DNA of 48,317 nucleotides, from the NCBI GenBank assembly GCA_028290305.1, contig JAQGKC010000205.1:1-48317 (forward strand), read 5' to 3'. Made by a program: the position numbers and the translations under genes. This DNA comes from Bradyrhizobium sp. Its GTDB lineage: Bacteria; Pseudomonadota; Alphaproteobacteria; Rhizobiales; Xanthobacteraceae. Shown piece after piece: positions 1 through 11,981 of this stretch; position 1 is the stretch's first letter, and each line of letters starts with the position of its first letter. The notes beneath the pieces are model-generated. The model made no database searches. It saw only the letters and a program-made list of their open reading frames with translations, and had not been told where the DNA came from.

Positions 1-316
1 CTTCGTTATTCAGGTCAAGCGCATAGACCGTGTTTGGAAACGGCGTATGGACATACATCACGTCGCCAACCACCAACGGCCCACCTTCGTGACCGCGAAG
101 CACGCCGGTTGAAAATGTCCAGGCGACCTGCAGCTTCTTGGCGTTGGATGCGTTGATCTGATTGAGTTTGGAATAGCGCGTGTTGGCGTCGTCGCCCTGC
201 TGCATGACCCACTGCTTGGGGTCCTTGGCAAGCTTATCCAACGCCTCGTCGGCGCGCGACGCCGACACCTGTATAGCAATGAGGCCAAGACCGGTAGCGA
301 GTAGCACCTTGCGCAT
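1..316 (-). CDS. xoxF: XoxF-type PQQ-dependent methanol dehydrogenase, N-terminal part
   Basis: The first 105 codons are present and the rest lies beyond the left edge. Translation from the ATG at 316 gives a signal peptide (MRKVLLATGLGLIAIQVSAS, then RADEAL), so the product is periplasmic. It is followed by the PQQ-dehydrogenase start, with NTRYSKLNQI, VAWTFSTGVLRGHEGG and VGDVMYVHTPFPN, the typical first beta-propeller blade of XoxF/MxaF methanol dehydrogenases. A strong ribosome site (GGGAGGA) lies just upstream. XoxF enzymes oxidise methanol to formaldehyde or formate in the periplasm with PQQ and a lanthanide. The Asp that marks lanthanide use lies outside the window, so the XoxF rather than MxaF assignment rests on N-terminal similarity. 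It is divergent from the AraC regulator at 742. Confidence 0.85.
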   Translation of the reverse strand, partial: MRKVLLATGLGLIAIQVSASRADEALDKLAKDPKQWVMQQGDDANTRYSKLNQINASNAKKLQVAWTFSTGVLRGHEGGPLVVGDVMYVHTPFPNTVYALDLNNE

Positions 317-741
317 CGTGAATCCTCCCAATTGTGAGCGAAGGGTTTCCGTAAAAACGGTCCACTTTTCAGTTTTCTTCGTTGATATCCCTACCCGGTT
401 CGGAAACAGGAAACTTGCCCAAGAGGGAAGCGCGTTTGCGCGAAAGCGAAACACAACGAACTTTTTAGGCGGCGCCCGTGACTTTCGCTGGCGCCAGCCT
501 CCATGCTGCACAGCGTCAACTGCTTCGGCCCCGCTCCATCGGCCCGTAACGCGCGACCCATTGGTTGAGGTTCCCCTTGACGGCGCTGAAACTAAGTCGG
601 AGGATTATCAAAGGGATGTCAGGAAGAGTGCTGCTCAAACTCCAATGACCGCCTTAAATTGAGGTAAAAGTCGCTCTTTCATGACTCGAAGCCTCTCGCG
701 GCAAACGGTCATGTTTTTGATCTCGAATCGGTGGCTGGATA
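317..741. other. Divergent intergenic region between xoxF and the araC-type gene
   Basis: This 425-base spacer has no convincing gene. It must carry the promoters of both flanking genes. A perfect 10-bp palindrome, CTGGCGCCAG at 488-497, with a second GGCGCC a short way upstream near 473, is the most notable sequence. The region 430-470 has short repeats of GCG and AAA. No clear -35/-10 pair could be assigned by eye. Confidence 0.4.
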
Positions 742-1716
742 ATGTCCGACACGGTCCGCTCACTCAGCACTTCCGGTTTGGCGCCGAAGAAGCAAATCCA
801 ATGTTGGTCAGATACACTGACCGATCTTTGCGGCCAATTCGACATCGATCCGCTGGAGGCTTCGTCATTCGAGGGCCGGATCAACTACAGGACGGTTTCG
901 AAGCTAAAGCTCTGTCAGATCGAGGCGAGCCAGCATCGGCTTGCGCATACCGCCTCGCGCGCAAAACTGGGCGGCCATCCGTTCGTCAAAATACTGTTTC
1001 AGACTTACGGGATTTCGCATTTCGAGCAGGGTGGCCGCCGCATCGAGCTGATGCCCGGCGACTGTCTCGCCTACGATGTATCCTGTCCGCACACGATCGT
1101 CAGCCCGACGCTGACGCGACACGAGGTCGTCATCCTGCCGAAGGAACTGCTGCAGGAACGCGGCTTCCGCTTGGCGAAGATGTCGGCATGCAAACTCTCG
1201 GCGCGCACCGGCACCGGCAGGATCGCCTACAACTTTGTCCATGCCGCGTTCGACGAAGCGACCAAGCTGTCGCCGAACAACGCGATCGGGGTGGCCGATT
1301 CGCTGATCGACCTCCTGCTGTTGCCGCTCCGCGAGGCCGACGCGATGTTCGATCGTGTCGGGCCCGAAGCGATGTATGTCCGGGCGCAGTTCTTCATCCG
1401 CGAACATCTGCGCGACCCGGATCTTTCCATCGACCAGATCTCGGCGGCACTGGGCTGCACCAAGCGCTATCTGCACATGTTGTTCAGCGACAGGGGTACC
1501 ACCATCAGCGACTATATCCGGCAGGCAAGGTTGCAGAACTGCCGCCAGGAGCTGGAGACCCAGGCCGGAAAAACCGTCACGGACGTCGCATTTTCGTGGG
1601 GCTTTTCGAGTTCGTCGCACTTCAGCCGCGTGTTCCGGAAGTATTTCGGAGTTGTTCCGTCTGCGGTTCACAAAGCACAGCACGGTGGTCTGTCCCCGGA
1701 CTTTCCTTGCGAATAG
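742..1716 (+). CDS. AraC-family transcriptional regulator
   Basis: The 324-residue protein has an N-terminal cupin-like effector domain of the AraC_binding_2 type (about residues 20-200, with GGHPFVKILFQTYG and the turn LMPGDCLAYDV) and a C-terminal double helix-turn-helix (about 220-315). The second HTH reads VAFSWGFSSSSHFSRVFRKYFG, close to the AraC signature. The domain order matches FeaR/AraC-type activators. It is divergent from the xoxF start, so control of xoxF or neighbouring C1 genes is a reasonable inference from position only. The ATG at 742 is the natural start; its ribosome site is weak. The effector is unknown. Confidence 0.88.
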   Translation: MSDTVRSLSTSGLAPKKQIQCWSDTLTDLCGQFDIDPLEASSFEGRINYRTVSKLKLCQIEASQHRLAHTASRAKLGGHPFVKILFQTYGISHFEQGGRRIELMPGDCLAYDVSCPHTIVSPTLTRHEVVILPKELLQERGFRLAKMSACKLSARTGTGRIAYNFVHAAFDEATKLSPNNAIGVADSLIDLLLLPLREADAMFDRVGPEAMYVRAQFFIREHLRDPDLSIDQISAALGCTKRYLHMLFSDRGTTISDYIRQARLQNCRQELETQAGKTVTDVAFSWGFSSSSHFSRVFRKYFGVVPSAVHKAQHGGLSPDFPCE

Positions 1717-1985
1717 AACTTCCGCTTCGGTGCGACGAGCACCAACCGACGGAGATTCGGGCGTCCCACCATCTAAAACAATAGGCTTCGCCGTCGAAGC
1801 GCGGTGACATTCGGAGCGGCGCTAGTCAGCCGCAAAGAAACGATCTTTAACCGACAGCAAGCGGCCTTGTGCCTTGAGGCCGTGTGCACGAGCATCAAAA
1901 AACCAAAGATGGTGTTTCATGTCCGACTGTGGAGGTGTCCCAGTTGAACCAGCAAACCGCATTCGCCAAGCATCAATCATGGCCG

Positions 1986-2321
1986 ATGGTCAAACCAGTT
2001 TTATTGGCGGCGCTAATCTGCGCCGCTCCGGTCTGCGTGTCCTCAGCGCAGGATGCCAAGGTTTCCGTCGACATGATGGGAATAGGAGGCATGAGCTGCG
2101 CTCACTGGCAGTCCACTCAAGCCCATCGATTGGAGGGAACAATCTGGATTTATGGCTTCTGGACGGGACTCAATTACGTTGCCTCAGCGAGCGAACAAAC
2201 AGAGACGAAAGTCGACACGGCAGCGGTAGTGGTCGAAGTCAAGAAAACATGCGCTCAGCGCCCGTCGCAAGTGTTGGCCAGCGCCGTGTGGACCACTTAT
2301 CTTGACCTCAATAAGAAGTAG
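1986..2321 (+). CDS. Small exported protein of unknown function
   Basis: The reading frame is open further upstream, but the ATG at 1986 begins a good signal peptide (MVKPVLLAALICAAPVCVSS, then AQDAKV), so I use it; the product is about 111 residues. The mature part has the pattern MSCAHW followed by GTIWIYGFWTGLNYV and a later Cys (KKTCAQRP), giving two cysteines that could form a disulfide in the periplasm. The layout (SC.xW, then W.xGFxxGxN, then a late Cys) recalls small rhizobial exported proteins of unknown role. There is no operon partner. Function unknown. Confidence 0.6.
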   Translation: MVKPVLLAALICAAPVCVSSAQDAKVSVDMMGIGGMSCAHWQSTQAHRLEGTIWIYGFWTGLNYVASASEQTETKVDTAAVVVEVKKTCAQRPSQVLASAVWTTYLDLNKK

Positions 2322-2631
2322 TTGCCCGCAATCCCAAAGAGAAAAGTCCCGCCAACGTAATCGGCGCAGCGATCATCGGTAGGCAACATCGCCCCCTGGA
2401 AGATCGACGAATATCCTGGGCGTCGGCGGGTAACACGGGCGCCCCCTCACACGTCTCACGCTATTGAAGCCAGCCACCAGAGCCGTTGTTCCCACCACGA
2501 ATCAAAGCTCATTAACTCTGGTACGAAACTCTTCTGCGATTTCACAAGCTTCCTCCCAGCCCGCCCCTAAACCGCCTGGTTCAATCCTACGCTCACGGTC
2601 AATTAGATGTTCGGACCTTTTGGGAGCGGCC
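2322..2631. other. Spacer upstream of the membrane-anchored protein gene
   Basis: This is about 310 bases without a supported gene. The downstream frame stays open back to a TTG at 2464, but that extension is Ser/Pro/Gln-rich and lacks a good ribosome site, so I treat it as non-coding. No terminator hairpin or repeat was recognised. Confidence 0.3.
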
Positions 2632-3111
2632 GTGATCAGGACAGTGTGGCTTACGGTTCTTTGCTTAATTGGCCTAGGTGCAATGGTCGCTAATAAGGCC
2701 GGAACTCCGTCGCCTCCTCCGAGCGTCGAAGCATCGCCGGATCAAACGACCGTTGGCGAAAGCTTTTCACTGGATACCTTGACCAAGGCAGACAAGATCG
2801 AAATTGCGTACCTTCGAGACCCAGTCGCCGTACAGCCAGTCATGCTGGTTACGAAGGTGTCTACGGAAACTCTACCACAACCTCCTGGCCCAACAGCGAT
2901 CCCCAGGAGTGTGAGCCTGCATCGGCATGATCCTAGCGCCAGGAAAGTTGCGGCCGTATCGCCTGGCCGACGCATCAACGGCCAAGAGCCGCAGAAGAGT
3001 AAGAATGTCGAACGTGCAAAGGCAACTGTCGATCTCAGACCCTGTCGGCGGCCAGAGGGCTTTGCGGGGTTGTTAAGGGCATTGAACCTTTCGCCACAGT
3101 GCGACGAATAA
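2632..3111 (+). CDS. Membrane-anchored protein of unknown function
   Basis: I choose the GTG at 2632, preceded by GGGAGCGG, because it places a single transmembrane segment (TVWLTVLCLIGLGAMVANKA) right at the N-terminus; the product is about 159 residues. The rest is a proline- and threonine-rich, low-complexity stretch likely to lie in the periplasm. It ends in a compact motif with two cysteines (LRPCRRPEGF and LNLSPQCDE). I recognise the overall type as common in Bradyrhizobium but know no function. A TTG at 2464 is an alternative start adding 56 residues before the helix. Confidence 0.5.
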   Translation: MIRTVWLTVLCLIGLGAMVANKAGTPSPPPSVEASPDQTTVGESFSLDTLTKADKIEIAYLRDPVAVQPVMLVTKVSTETLPQPPGPTAIPRSVSLHRHDPSARKVAAVSPGRRINGQEPQKSKNVERAKATVDLRPCRRPEGFAGLLRALNLSPQCDE

Positions 3112-3300
3112 TCCGCTTCAGTCGTTCGTTCAGTGGCGATGAAGCCGGCAGTCGCTGTATGAGTGGTCAAACGATCTGGTAAGCAAAAAAGTACAGCTTA
3201 GGCTGGAAAGTTGCATGTTAACAGGAATGACCGCCTGGAACCGCTGCAGAAGCCTCGGGAGCCAACGATACGCCGATGGTCGCGGGTGTGATCGAATTCA

Positions 3301-5508
3301 TCACTCGGAAAACGATGGTTGGACCGGCAAAAGCGACGCGGAGCCGGCCTCCCGCGTAGTCCCGCGAGGCTGATCGAGCTTCGACATCAACGGGGTGCCA
3401 GTGTCAAAACGAACACGATAAACCTGCAAATTCTCCATGACGCGCTGGACGTAGTTTCGCGTTTCGGCAAACGGAATGCGTTCCACCCAATCGACCGCAT
3501 CCACGTTGGGATCGCGCGGATCGCCATACTGTTGAACCCATTGGCGAACACGGCCTCGGCCGGCATTATAGCCGGCGAAGGTCATGATGTGGGAGCCATG
3601 ATACTCGCGTAACAGCGCGCCGAGTTCGGCCGCACCCATCTGCGTGTTGTAGACTGGGTCAGAAACCATCCGCTCCCAATCGTAGGTGACACCGAACCTT
3701 TTGGCGGTGTCGCGCCCGGCTGCAGGCGTAACCTGCATCAGGCCGACCGCTTTTGCCGGTGACATATCGCGCTGGTCGAACGCACTTTCGGTGCGTGCTA
3801 CCGAATAGACAACGCTGCGGTCGATTTCGGGACCGATGGGGCTATGCTGCGGCACCCCGATAACGGGGAAGGCATAAAGGTCCAACGCCAAGCCGCGGGC
3901 GAGCGCCGCCTTCCCGATCTGCAGCATGGCGCGCGCATCGTTCCGGCGCGCGGTAAGCTCGCCAAGTGCCGCCAGCGCTACGACGTCGACACTCTGCTCC
4001 GCGAGATCCGTCACGAAATTCAGGACGACGTCGCGCTCGCTAAGCGCATAGAGCATGTCCGCGGCGCGCACGAGTTCGTCCGAAAATGCAGGACCGTGAC
4101 TCGGATCGGGCTGCAGCGGGGGCCGCAGCTCAATTCTGTCAAGGCCGAGCTTGGCGCGCGCAAGCTGTCCGTAATACGCGGTGCCATAACGGGCGGCAGC
4201 TTCATAGTCAGCGCGCATCTTCTCGTTCTCGCCGGCGGCCTCGGCGGCGCGACCTCGCCAGTAGTTCGCCCTTGCGAGCACGATCGGATTGGCTGATCCG
4301 TCGTCGATATGGGCGAAATATTCACGCGCCGTCGCTGGATCGTCGAGATAGCGCAGCGCGATCCAGCCGGGCATGAAATGGAATTCCGCCCGGTAATTTT
4401 CATTGGCCGGCAGCGCGGCCTTCCGCACGACCTGATAAGCGTTCTGCAACTCACCCAAATCGAGCAGCTTGCGGGCAAGAACCCGCCGCTCGCGCCACCA
4501 TTCGTCCGTGTCCTGGAGCGACATAGTTTCGGACCGAGCTGCCAGCATCAAACGGGTTGCGTCGGCAAACCGGTCGTGACGCATCATCCAATGAATGCGG
4601 CACAGCGCGTAACCCAAATCCTGGCGGGCCCCGGTTTGAACTGCGTCGAGCAATTCGAGCGCCTTGGGCGCATTCGCCGTGACAGCGGCACAAGCCTTCA
4701 CGATCGAGATGTCGTCGTCTCCGAGGCGGCGGGCGGCTCGCATAGCTCCTGAGAAATCCTTGGCGCCGATGCGCTTGTCCATGCGTGCCCGATGATCCTC
4801 GCGCGTGAGGATATCGCGGAACGCGTCGAGCACGTCGGCTTCGACGCGTTCCGACAGTTCCTCCGACTGCCAAGCTCCGCGAACCTGGCCTTGGGCACCC
4901 GTGCGGTCGCCTTCGACAAGTAAGGCCCGCGCGAGCGCAAACCGGCCTCTCGCACTCGCCGGCTGACCGCCCGTGAAGCGGCGCACGGTCGCGGCGTCGC
5001 CCCGCTCCTGCCAGAGTCGCGCCTCCGCCCGCCCGCGCAGCGCGCGCACGCTCGGCCAGCTTGGGTTGTCGGCAATGAAAGCCGCGTACCGGCCGAAGCT
5101 CGCTTCAGCGTCTGGGTGGCGCAGGATGAACCATTCGACGAGTTTCTGGGCTGCCGGGTCGCCGATCGTTTTTTCGATGGCGGTCGCTTCGGCAGTTTTG
5201 GCCTTGCGCACCAGATCGATCGCCTGCTTTACCGCCGCAAGGTCGCCGGATAGTGGAGAGGCTGCTGCAGTCTGAGAAGATTCATCGACAGACGGTGCCG
5301 ACTTGCGCCGCTCCCCAGCCGCAACATGCACCGCATGCCTGCCCTTCTTGAGCGCGGAGTTGCGCTGATGGCCTGCCTTGGTCGCCGCATCCGCCTTCTT
5401 GGCATGTTGAATTTGCTTGGGGCGGGCGAGCGCTATCGCATCACTCGAAAGCGCGGCGAGCATGACCAAGGTCAAGGAACAAGTGAGCGGCCCGAAGCGT
5501 CGGTTCAT
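3301..5508 (-). CDS. slt: Soluble lytic murein transglycosylase (Slt70 family)
   Basis: The enzyme cleaves the MurNAc-GlcNAc bond of peptidoglycan, forming 1,6-anhydro ends, in the periplasm. The 735-residue product starts at MNRRFGP (5508), which has GAGGA upstream and a signal peptide; an upstream in-frame start adds 12 residues with no benefit. A long helical repeat region (the superhelical U-domain, about residues 80-560) precedes the C-terminal SLT catalytic domain. That domain shows the catalytic Glu in ARTESAFD, then SPAKAVGLMQVTPAAG and the FAGYNAGRGRVRQW motif. Length and order match alphaproteobacterial Slt proteins. It is monocistronic by spacing. Confidence 0.92.
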   Translation of the reverse strand: MNRRFGPLTCSLTLVMLAALSSDAIALARPKQIQHAKKADAATKAGHQRNSALKKGRHAVHVAAGERRKSAPSVDESSQTAAASPLSGDLAAVKQAIDLVRKAKTAEATAIEKTIGDPAAQKLVEWFILRHPDAEASFGRYAAFIADNPSWPSVRALRGRAEARLWQERGDAATVRRFTGGQPASARGRFALARALLVEGDRTGAQGQVRGAWQSEELSERVEADVLDAFRDILTREDHRARMDKRIGAKDFSGAMRAARRLGDDDISIVKACAAVTANAPKALELLDAVQTGARQDLGYALCRIHWMMRHDRFADATRLMLAARSETMSLQDTDEWWRERRVLARKLLDLGELQNAYQVVRKAALPANENYRAEFHFMPGWIALRYLDDPATAREYFAHIDDGSANPIVLARANYWRGRAAEAAGENEKMRADYEAAARYGTAYYGQLARAKLGLDRIELRPPLQPDPSHGPAFSDELVRAADMLYALSERDVVLNFVTDLAEQSVDVVALAALGELTARRNDARAMLQIGKAALARGLALDLYAFPVIGVPQHSPIGPEIDRSVVYSVARTESAFDQRDMSPAKAVGLMQVTPAAGRDTAKRFGVTYDWERMVSDPVYNTQMGAAELGALLREYHGSHIMTFAGYNAGRGRVRQWVQQYGDPRDPNVDAVDWVERIPFAETRNYVQRVMENLQVYRVRFDTGTPLMSKLDQPRGTTREAGSASLLPVQPSFSE

Positions 5509-6064
5509 TCCGTGGTCCTCCGCGAGCCCAGTGGTACGAACCACGAGATCGCACGATCCGTGCGGTTAGAACGGCATAGACGGTATCACACCGCCTATTC
5601 ACGACTGTCACGTTTCGGCAACATCGCGGAGAAAACTGTAGAGCAACAGAACGGAAAACATCTGCTCGTAGACCCGTCCGAACGGCCATGCCCGCGCTTG
5701 GGACAAATTTTACGAAATTTCTCGTAAGCGAGCGCCGGCAAAGGTTGTCCACTTTGCTCCAGCCGGTGATATGTGCGAGCGCCAACAGCCGACATCGCGC
5801 CAGCTGCCTGCGTAAAAATAAATACCGGCACTCGAGGCGACCGCTTTTTCTTGGCAACGAGCTGCGGCTTATTCGAGATGGATGTGGATTTCCGACATAC
5901 AAAGTTCCACCTGCTTTGAATTGTCTCCTGATCGACTGCGGCGGGTTGTGGCACAATGACCACACTAAAATAAAATCGCGTGATTGACGCCGTACTTGGT
6001 TTCATCCGGCCACGGTTCCGCCCTCATTGCCTGTCGGATTTCGGTGGTCGGAGGTGGGTGCAAC
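5509..6064. other. Divergent intergenic region between slt and rlpA-like gene
   Basis: This is about 556 bases with no convincing gene; small open frames on both strands lack family features and ribosome sites. A 6-bp inverted repeat, TTACGA-N6-TCGTAA (5710-5727), and a shorter one around 5945-5965 (GTGG-N8-CCAC) are candidate regulatory sites of low confidence. Both divergent promoters should lie here. Confidence 0.35.
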
Positions 6065-6658
6065 ATGTCTTCCATCAGCTGTACCAGAAGTTCGTACGTC
6101 GACATTGCAGCAAGCCGTATTCATCTTAACGTGCCGTTGGTCTCGGCCGCTGGTGTTCGGAACGTCATTCAACTGTTTGCCGTCGCTCTGGGAGCCGCTT
6201 CGCTTGCGGCCTGCGCTCAGTCCTCTGTCGTCACCAAGAATTCTGAATTCCTTGCCGCCAATCGACAGGCGTCGCTGGAACACAATCGAAAGAACACATT
6301 CGCGACGAATAGCCGTGTGGCGGTCACGAAAAAACATACCCCGTTCGCGTCGAACAAAAATGCAGCAGAGACACAGATTGCGTCGCATGGACTTGCCAGC
6401 TTCTACACAGAAGGAACACAGACCGCGAGCGGCGAAAGGTTCGATACGCACGAATTGACTGCCGCTCATCGTACGTTGCCATTCGGCACCCGGTTGCGCG
6501 TGACAAACGTCGCAACTGGACAGTCCGTGACAGTTCGGGTCAACGACCGCGGTCCGTTCGTTCCCGGACGAGTTGTTGACGTCTCGTATTCTGCGGCCGA
6601 AACGCTGGGAATGGTTGGAGAGGGTATTGCAAAGGTCAAACTTGACGTCGTTCAATAG
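6065..6658 (+). CDS. rlpA: RlpA-like septal-ring lytic transglycosylase lipoprotein
   Basis: The C-terminal half (from about residue 105) is a double-psi beta-barrel: GLASFYTEG, then TASGERFD, LTAAHRTLPFGTRLRVTN, VRVNDRGPFVPGR, VDVSYSAAETLGM. These are the full RlpA motifs, including the catalytic Asp region in NDRGPF. RlpA proteins cleave naked glycan strands during division. A lipobox (ASLAAC) about 50 residues in suggests a lipoprotein with a long N-terminal lead; the real start may be somewhat downstream. The ATG at 6065 has a good GGAGGTG site. No SPOR domain is present, so the protein is the short type (197 residues). Confidence 0.88.
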   Translation: MSSISCTRSSYVDIAASRIHLNVPLVSAAGVRNVIQLFAVALGAASLAACAQSSVVTKNSEFLAANRQASLEHNRKNTFATNSRVAVTKKHTPFASNKNAAETQIASHGLASFYTEGTQTASGERFDTHELTAAHRTLPFGTRLRVTNVATGQSVTVRVNDRGPFVPGRVVDVSYSAAETLGMVGEGIAKVKLDVVQ

Positions 6659-7284
6659 CTAGCGGAAACAGCTTAGACCTAACGATCAAAGACCGCTTTG
6701 GGGGTCAATAGGCGACATTGCGCTCGCATTTTTTCCGCGAGAAGATCGCCAATAGATGGATATAAGCAAACGCCCCGGACAATGCCGAGGGTCTTCCTTC
6801 ATAAGCGGACATTTTTAGTATCTCGCGGCATGTTTCAAAAAGTGCCAATCGCGTCATTCTGATCCTGGGACGACCACCTCCGCTCCACGGCGATAAACGG
6901 ACATCTTCAAAGTCCGTCGGCATTTCTCAAACAACCGAAATCTGACGGACAACCCATGCCACCCCACCGACACAAGCGCCGAGTCACCAATCCTCTCGGC
7001 TTGGAGCCAAACGTCAAACTAATGAGCATTTCTCGCAGGCGCTGTGGAACTTTGGGATATCCCTCCCGCTTCTCCTCGATCTGATTGGCCGTTTGGACGA
7101 TGAGGAAGCAGAAATTTACGCGGCGACATCGCGACATCCCGAACACGTGATCCATCGACTTGTGCTTCGATACCTATCTGAAAGAAGGACAATAAGGTCG
7201 AATTTGCCCAAGACCACCGAGCAGACGAACCCGATAGTTAACGAAGACTACCTCGGCAAGGGGGCTAACCAGAAGGAGGTAAAA
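6659..7284. other. Gene-poor spacer with decayed repeat copies
   Basis: These 626 bases hold no supported gene. Two related 11-mers, TAAGCGGACAT (6802-6812) and TAAACGGACAT (6894-6904), sit about 92 bases apart in similar context. Read on the other strand (ATGTCCG.TTA) they resemble the degraded sequence often found near ABC substrate-binding gene remnants in rhizobia. This fits the fragment at 7683-7860 but is from memory. An open frame from 7093 runs into the next gene but has no family features. Confidence 0.35.
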
Positions 7285-7548
7285 ATGCGTAGCCTAACTT
7301 TGGCGATCTTGGCGATCGCGACGCTGTCGATGACTAAGTCGACGACGGCTCAAACGTATGCCCCGGAATATCGATGCAACCTGACGGTATCAGGACGCCC
7401 CGCACGATGCGTCGTCAATCCATATTTCGCAGCCCACTGGCGGTACTTTGACGGTGGAAGACACTATTTCGTTAGCCGCGGTCCTCATTACAATTTCGGC
7501 CCCGATTGCGCAACTCACACGATGTGGAGCTGGCCATTCACCTGCTGA
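7285..7548 (+). CDS. Small exported DUF3551-like protein
   Basis: A strong ribosome site (AAGGAGGT, 7273-7280) fixes the ATG at 7285. The 87-residue product has a signal peptide ending near TTAQTYA. The mature part begins YAPEYRCNLTVSGRPARCVVNPYFA, which resembles the start and end of DUF3551 proteins with the middle cysteine-containing piece missing. A histidine- and aromatic-rich tail with two more cysteines follows (GPDCATHTMWSWPFTC). DUF3551 has no known function and occurs in many copies in Bradyrhizobium. The shortened core suggests a divergent or internally deleted member. Confidence 0.6.
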   Translation: MRSLTLAILAIATLSMTKSTTAQTYAPEYRCNLTVSGRPARCVVNPYFAAHWRYFDGGRHYFVSRGPHYNFGPDCATHTMWSWPFTC

Positions 7549-7682
7549 AGCGCGGCTGAACGTAGAGTTCACCCCGAACCCTCTCGCTCCCATCATTGCC
7601 CAAAGGACTATACCGGGTCCCGACGTGAGGCCGCGCGACGATCGATCCGTTCGATCTCCGGCATTTTTTTACGCAAGCGCAA

Positions 7683-7860
7683 CTAGTTCATTTCGATTAC
7701 ATCGTCAGCCGTGGCAAGGAAGCTTTGCGGGAGGGTTAACCCCAGAGCTTTCGCTGTTTTCAAATTGACCGTTAGCTCAAATTTGGTGGGTTGCTCGATT
7801 GGCAAGTCGGCAGCCTTAGCACCCCGAGCGATACGATCGACATATCCCGCGGCAAACCCG
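7683..7860 (-). pseudogene. C-terminal remnant of an ABC transporter substrate-binding protein
   Basis: Reading the minus strand into the stop at 7683-7685 gives [18 protein letters not shown], then [20 protein letters not shown] and [18 protein letters not shown]. This is the typical tail of the PF04392 (ABC_sub_bind) family, which rhizobia carry in many copies. Upstream of about 7860 the similarity stops abruptly and no start or signal peptide is found, so only about 55-60 codons survive. It is a decayed fragment, not an expressed gene. Confidence 0.7.
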
Positions 7861-7873
7861 GCAGTGTGGTGGA

Positions 7874-7891
7874 ATCGGAAAATCTTCCGAT
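7874..7891 (-). terminator. Hairpin downstream of cbbX
   Basis: A perfect 7-bp inverted repeat with a 4-base loop (ATCGGAA-AATC-TTCCGAT) lies about 105 bases after the cbbX stop. There is no clear run of T, so it may be a weak or Rho-assisted terminator of the cbb operon, or chance. Confidence 0.35.
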
Positions 7892-7995
7892 CGCCCGCCC
7901 GGGTAAGTGGCTCGAAGATGCGCCAAGATCATGCGACGCACTATATCGAACCTGGCAGGGGCGAGTGCAGGAACTGTCTCGCCGCCGAGTTAAGC

Positions 7996-8931
7996 TCATT
8001 CACTGATGGCTTTCATGAATACACGGCTGGCGAGCACATCGGGCGCCTCCAAAGACATGATGTCGTCGGCGGTCAGCACGCGGTCGAGATCGGCGACGAG
8101 ACGGTTCGCCTGGCGCAGCCGCATCCGGTCGAGCGCATTGCGGATCGAGCGCGCGTTGGAGAATAGTGCCTGAATCTTGCGGAGCGCTATATAACGAACA
8201 AACGCCTGGCGCGCGTCAGGGCTGAACTTGTAGTTCATGTCGTGCAGCATCAATTCTGCGATCGACAACAACTCGCTGTCGCTGTAATCCGGAAAATCGA
8301 TGTGGTGGGCAATGCGCGAGCGGAAGCCAGGGTTGCTGGCGAAGAACTTGTCCATCCGGTCGCCATAGCCGGCAAGGATCACCACCAAATCCTCGCGCTG
8401 CGATTCCATGACCTGCAGCAGTATCTCGATCGCTTCCTGCCCATAATCGCGTTCGTTGTCGGGCCGATGCAGGTAATAGGCTTCGTCTATGAACAAGACG
8501 CCGCCCATCGCCTTCTTTAATATCTCCTTTGTCTTTGGCGCAGTGTGGCCGATGTACTGCCCCACCAGTTCATCGCGGGTGACTGATACTACTTGCCCGC
8601 GGCGCACGAAGCCGAGCTTGTGCAGGATGCTGGCGATCCGCAACGCCACCGTTGTCTTGCCGGTGCCCGGATTGCCGGTGAATGACATGTGCAATGTCGG
8701 CACCTCTGATGTCAGGTTCATGCGCTTGCGGATACGCTCGATCAGCAGCAGCGACGCGATTTCGCGAATTCGCGTCTTGACCGGCTTGAGGCCGATCAGT
8801 TCGCGGTCCAGTTGATCGAGCACCTCGCCGATACCAACCTCGTTGAACTCGCGGCGCAGGTCGACCCGCTCCATCGGTTGAGTTTCGCTCACGTCTCGCG
8901 TTGCAGCCGGCGCGCTCGCTTGCAAGTTCAT
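7996..8931 (-). CDS. cbbX: Red-type Rubisco activase CbbX (AAA+)
   Basis: CbbX is a hexameric AAA+ motor that pulls on the C-terminal tail of red-type (form IC/ID) Rubisco large subunits to release inhibitory sugar phosphates; it needs RuBP and ATP. The 311-residue protein shows Walker A GNPGTGKT (86-93), the pore loop YIGHT (126-130), Walker B VLFIDEA (145-151) and sensor region [13 protein letters not shown]. Its ATG overlaps the cbbS stop by 4 bases, implying translational coupling. It is the last gene of the cbb operon. Its presence agrees with the form IC Rubisco next to it. Confidence 0.97.
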   Translation of the reverse strand: MNLQASAPAATRDVSETQPMERVDLRREFNEVGIGEVLDQLDRELIGLKPVKTRIREIASLLLIERIRKRMNLTSEVPTLHMSFTGNPGTGKTTVALRIASILHKLGFVRRGQVVSVTRDELVGQYIGHTAPKTKEILKKAMGGVLFIDEAYYLHRPDNERDYGQEAIEILLQVMESQREDLVVILAGYGDRMDKFFASNPGFRSRIAHHIDFPDYSDSELLSIAELMLHDMNYKFSPDARQAFVRYIALRKIQALFSNARSIRNALDRMRLRQANRLVADLDRVLTADDIMSLEAPDVLASRVFMKAISE

Positions 8932-9353
8932 TTGCCACCGTAGCGCAAGCCCTCGGGACGATCGACGGCATATGATTTGGTGGTGTAACGGATATTGCGG
9001 CCATCAACTTCATGTCGCTCGAGGCGGAACCCGGGCTCCTCTTTCGGCCGGTTGACGATGAACGACAGCCGCACCGATTCCCAACCATGGCTGGAATCGA
9101 ACGCCGACAACCGGATGTAGCGATCGCCGTAGACCTTGCGGCATTCGGCCAATTCCATCAGGACGCCGGCGGCATCGCGAAGATCGAACATCGGCAGCCC
9201 CCACATTTCCCAGAAATTGTTGCGGGGATGCGGATCGTCGGTGAATTCGATGTTCACCGCCCAGCCATTGCCGAGGCAATACTGAACTTGCCGAGAAATC
9301 TGCTCGTCGGTGAGGTCAGGCAGGAATGAGAAGCAACCTTGAGTGACGCGCAT
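8928..9353 (-). CDS. cbbS: Rubisco small subunit, form IC
   Basis: Small subunit of the L8S8 carboxylase. The 141-residue protein starts [19 protein letters not shown] and contains [20 protein letters not shown] and [13 protein letters not shown], the hallmark of red-type small subunits. The C-terminal extension ([14 protein letters not shown] to the end) forms the beta-hairpin that lines the central pore in this class. The frame is open upstream of 9353, but the ATG at 9353 fits both the family start and the 11-base gap after cbbL. Confidence 0.97.
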   Translation of the reverse strand: MRVTQGCFSFLPDLTDEQISRQVQYCLGNGWAVNIEFTDDPHPRNNFWEMWGLPMFDLRDAAGVLMELAECRKVYGDRYIRLSAFDSSHGWESVRLSFIVNRPKEEPGFRLERHEVDGRNIRYTTKSYAVDRPEGLRYGGK

Positions 9354-9364
9354 GATCTTGCTCC

Positions 9365-11969
<2,605 letters not shown>

Positions 11970-11981
11970 AGGAACCTCCGT

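Noticed and set aside
681..1784. 367-codon plus-strand frame overlapping the araC-type gene
   Set aside because: Out of frame with the clear AraC domains; it is arginine-rich and has no family features.
7093..7284. N-terminal extension of the DUF3551-like gene
   Set aside because: A perfect AAGGAGGT and signal peptide place the start at 7285.
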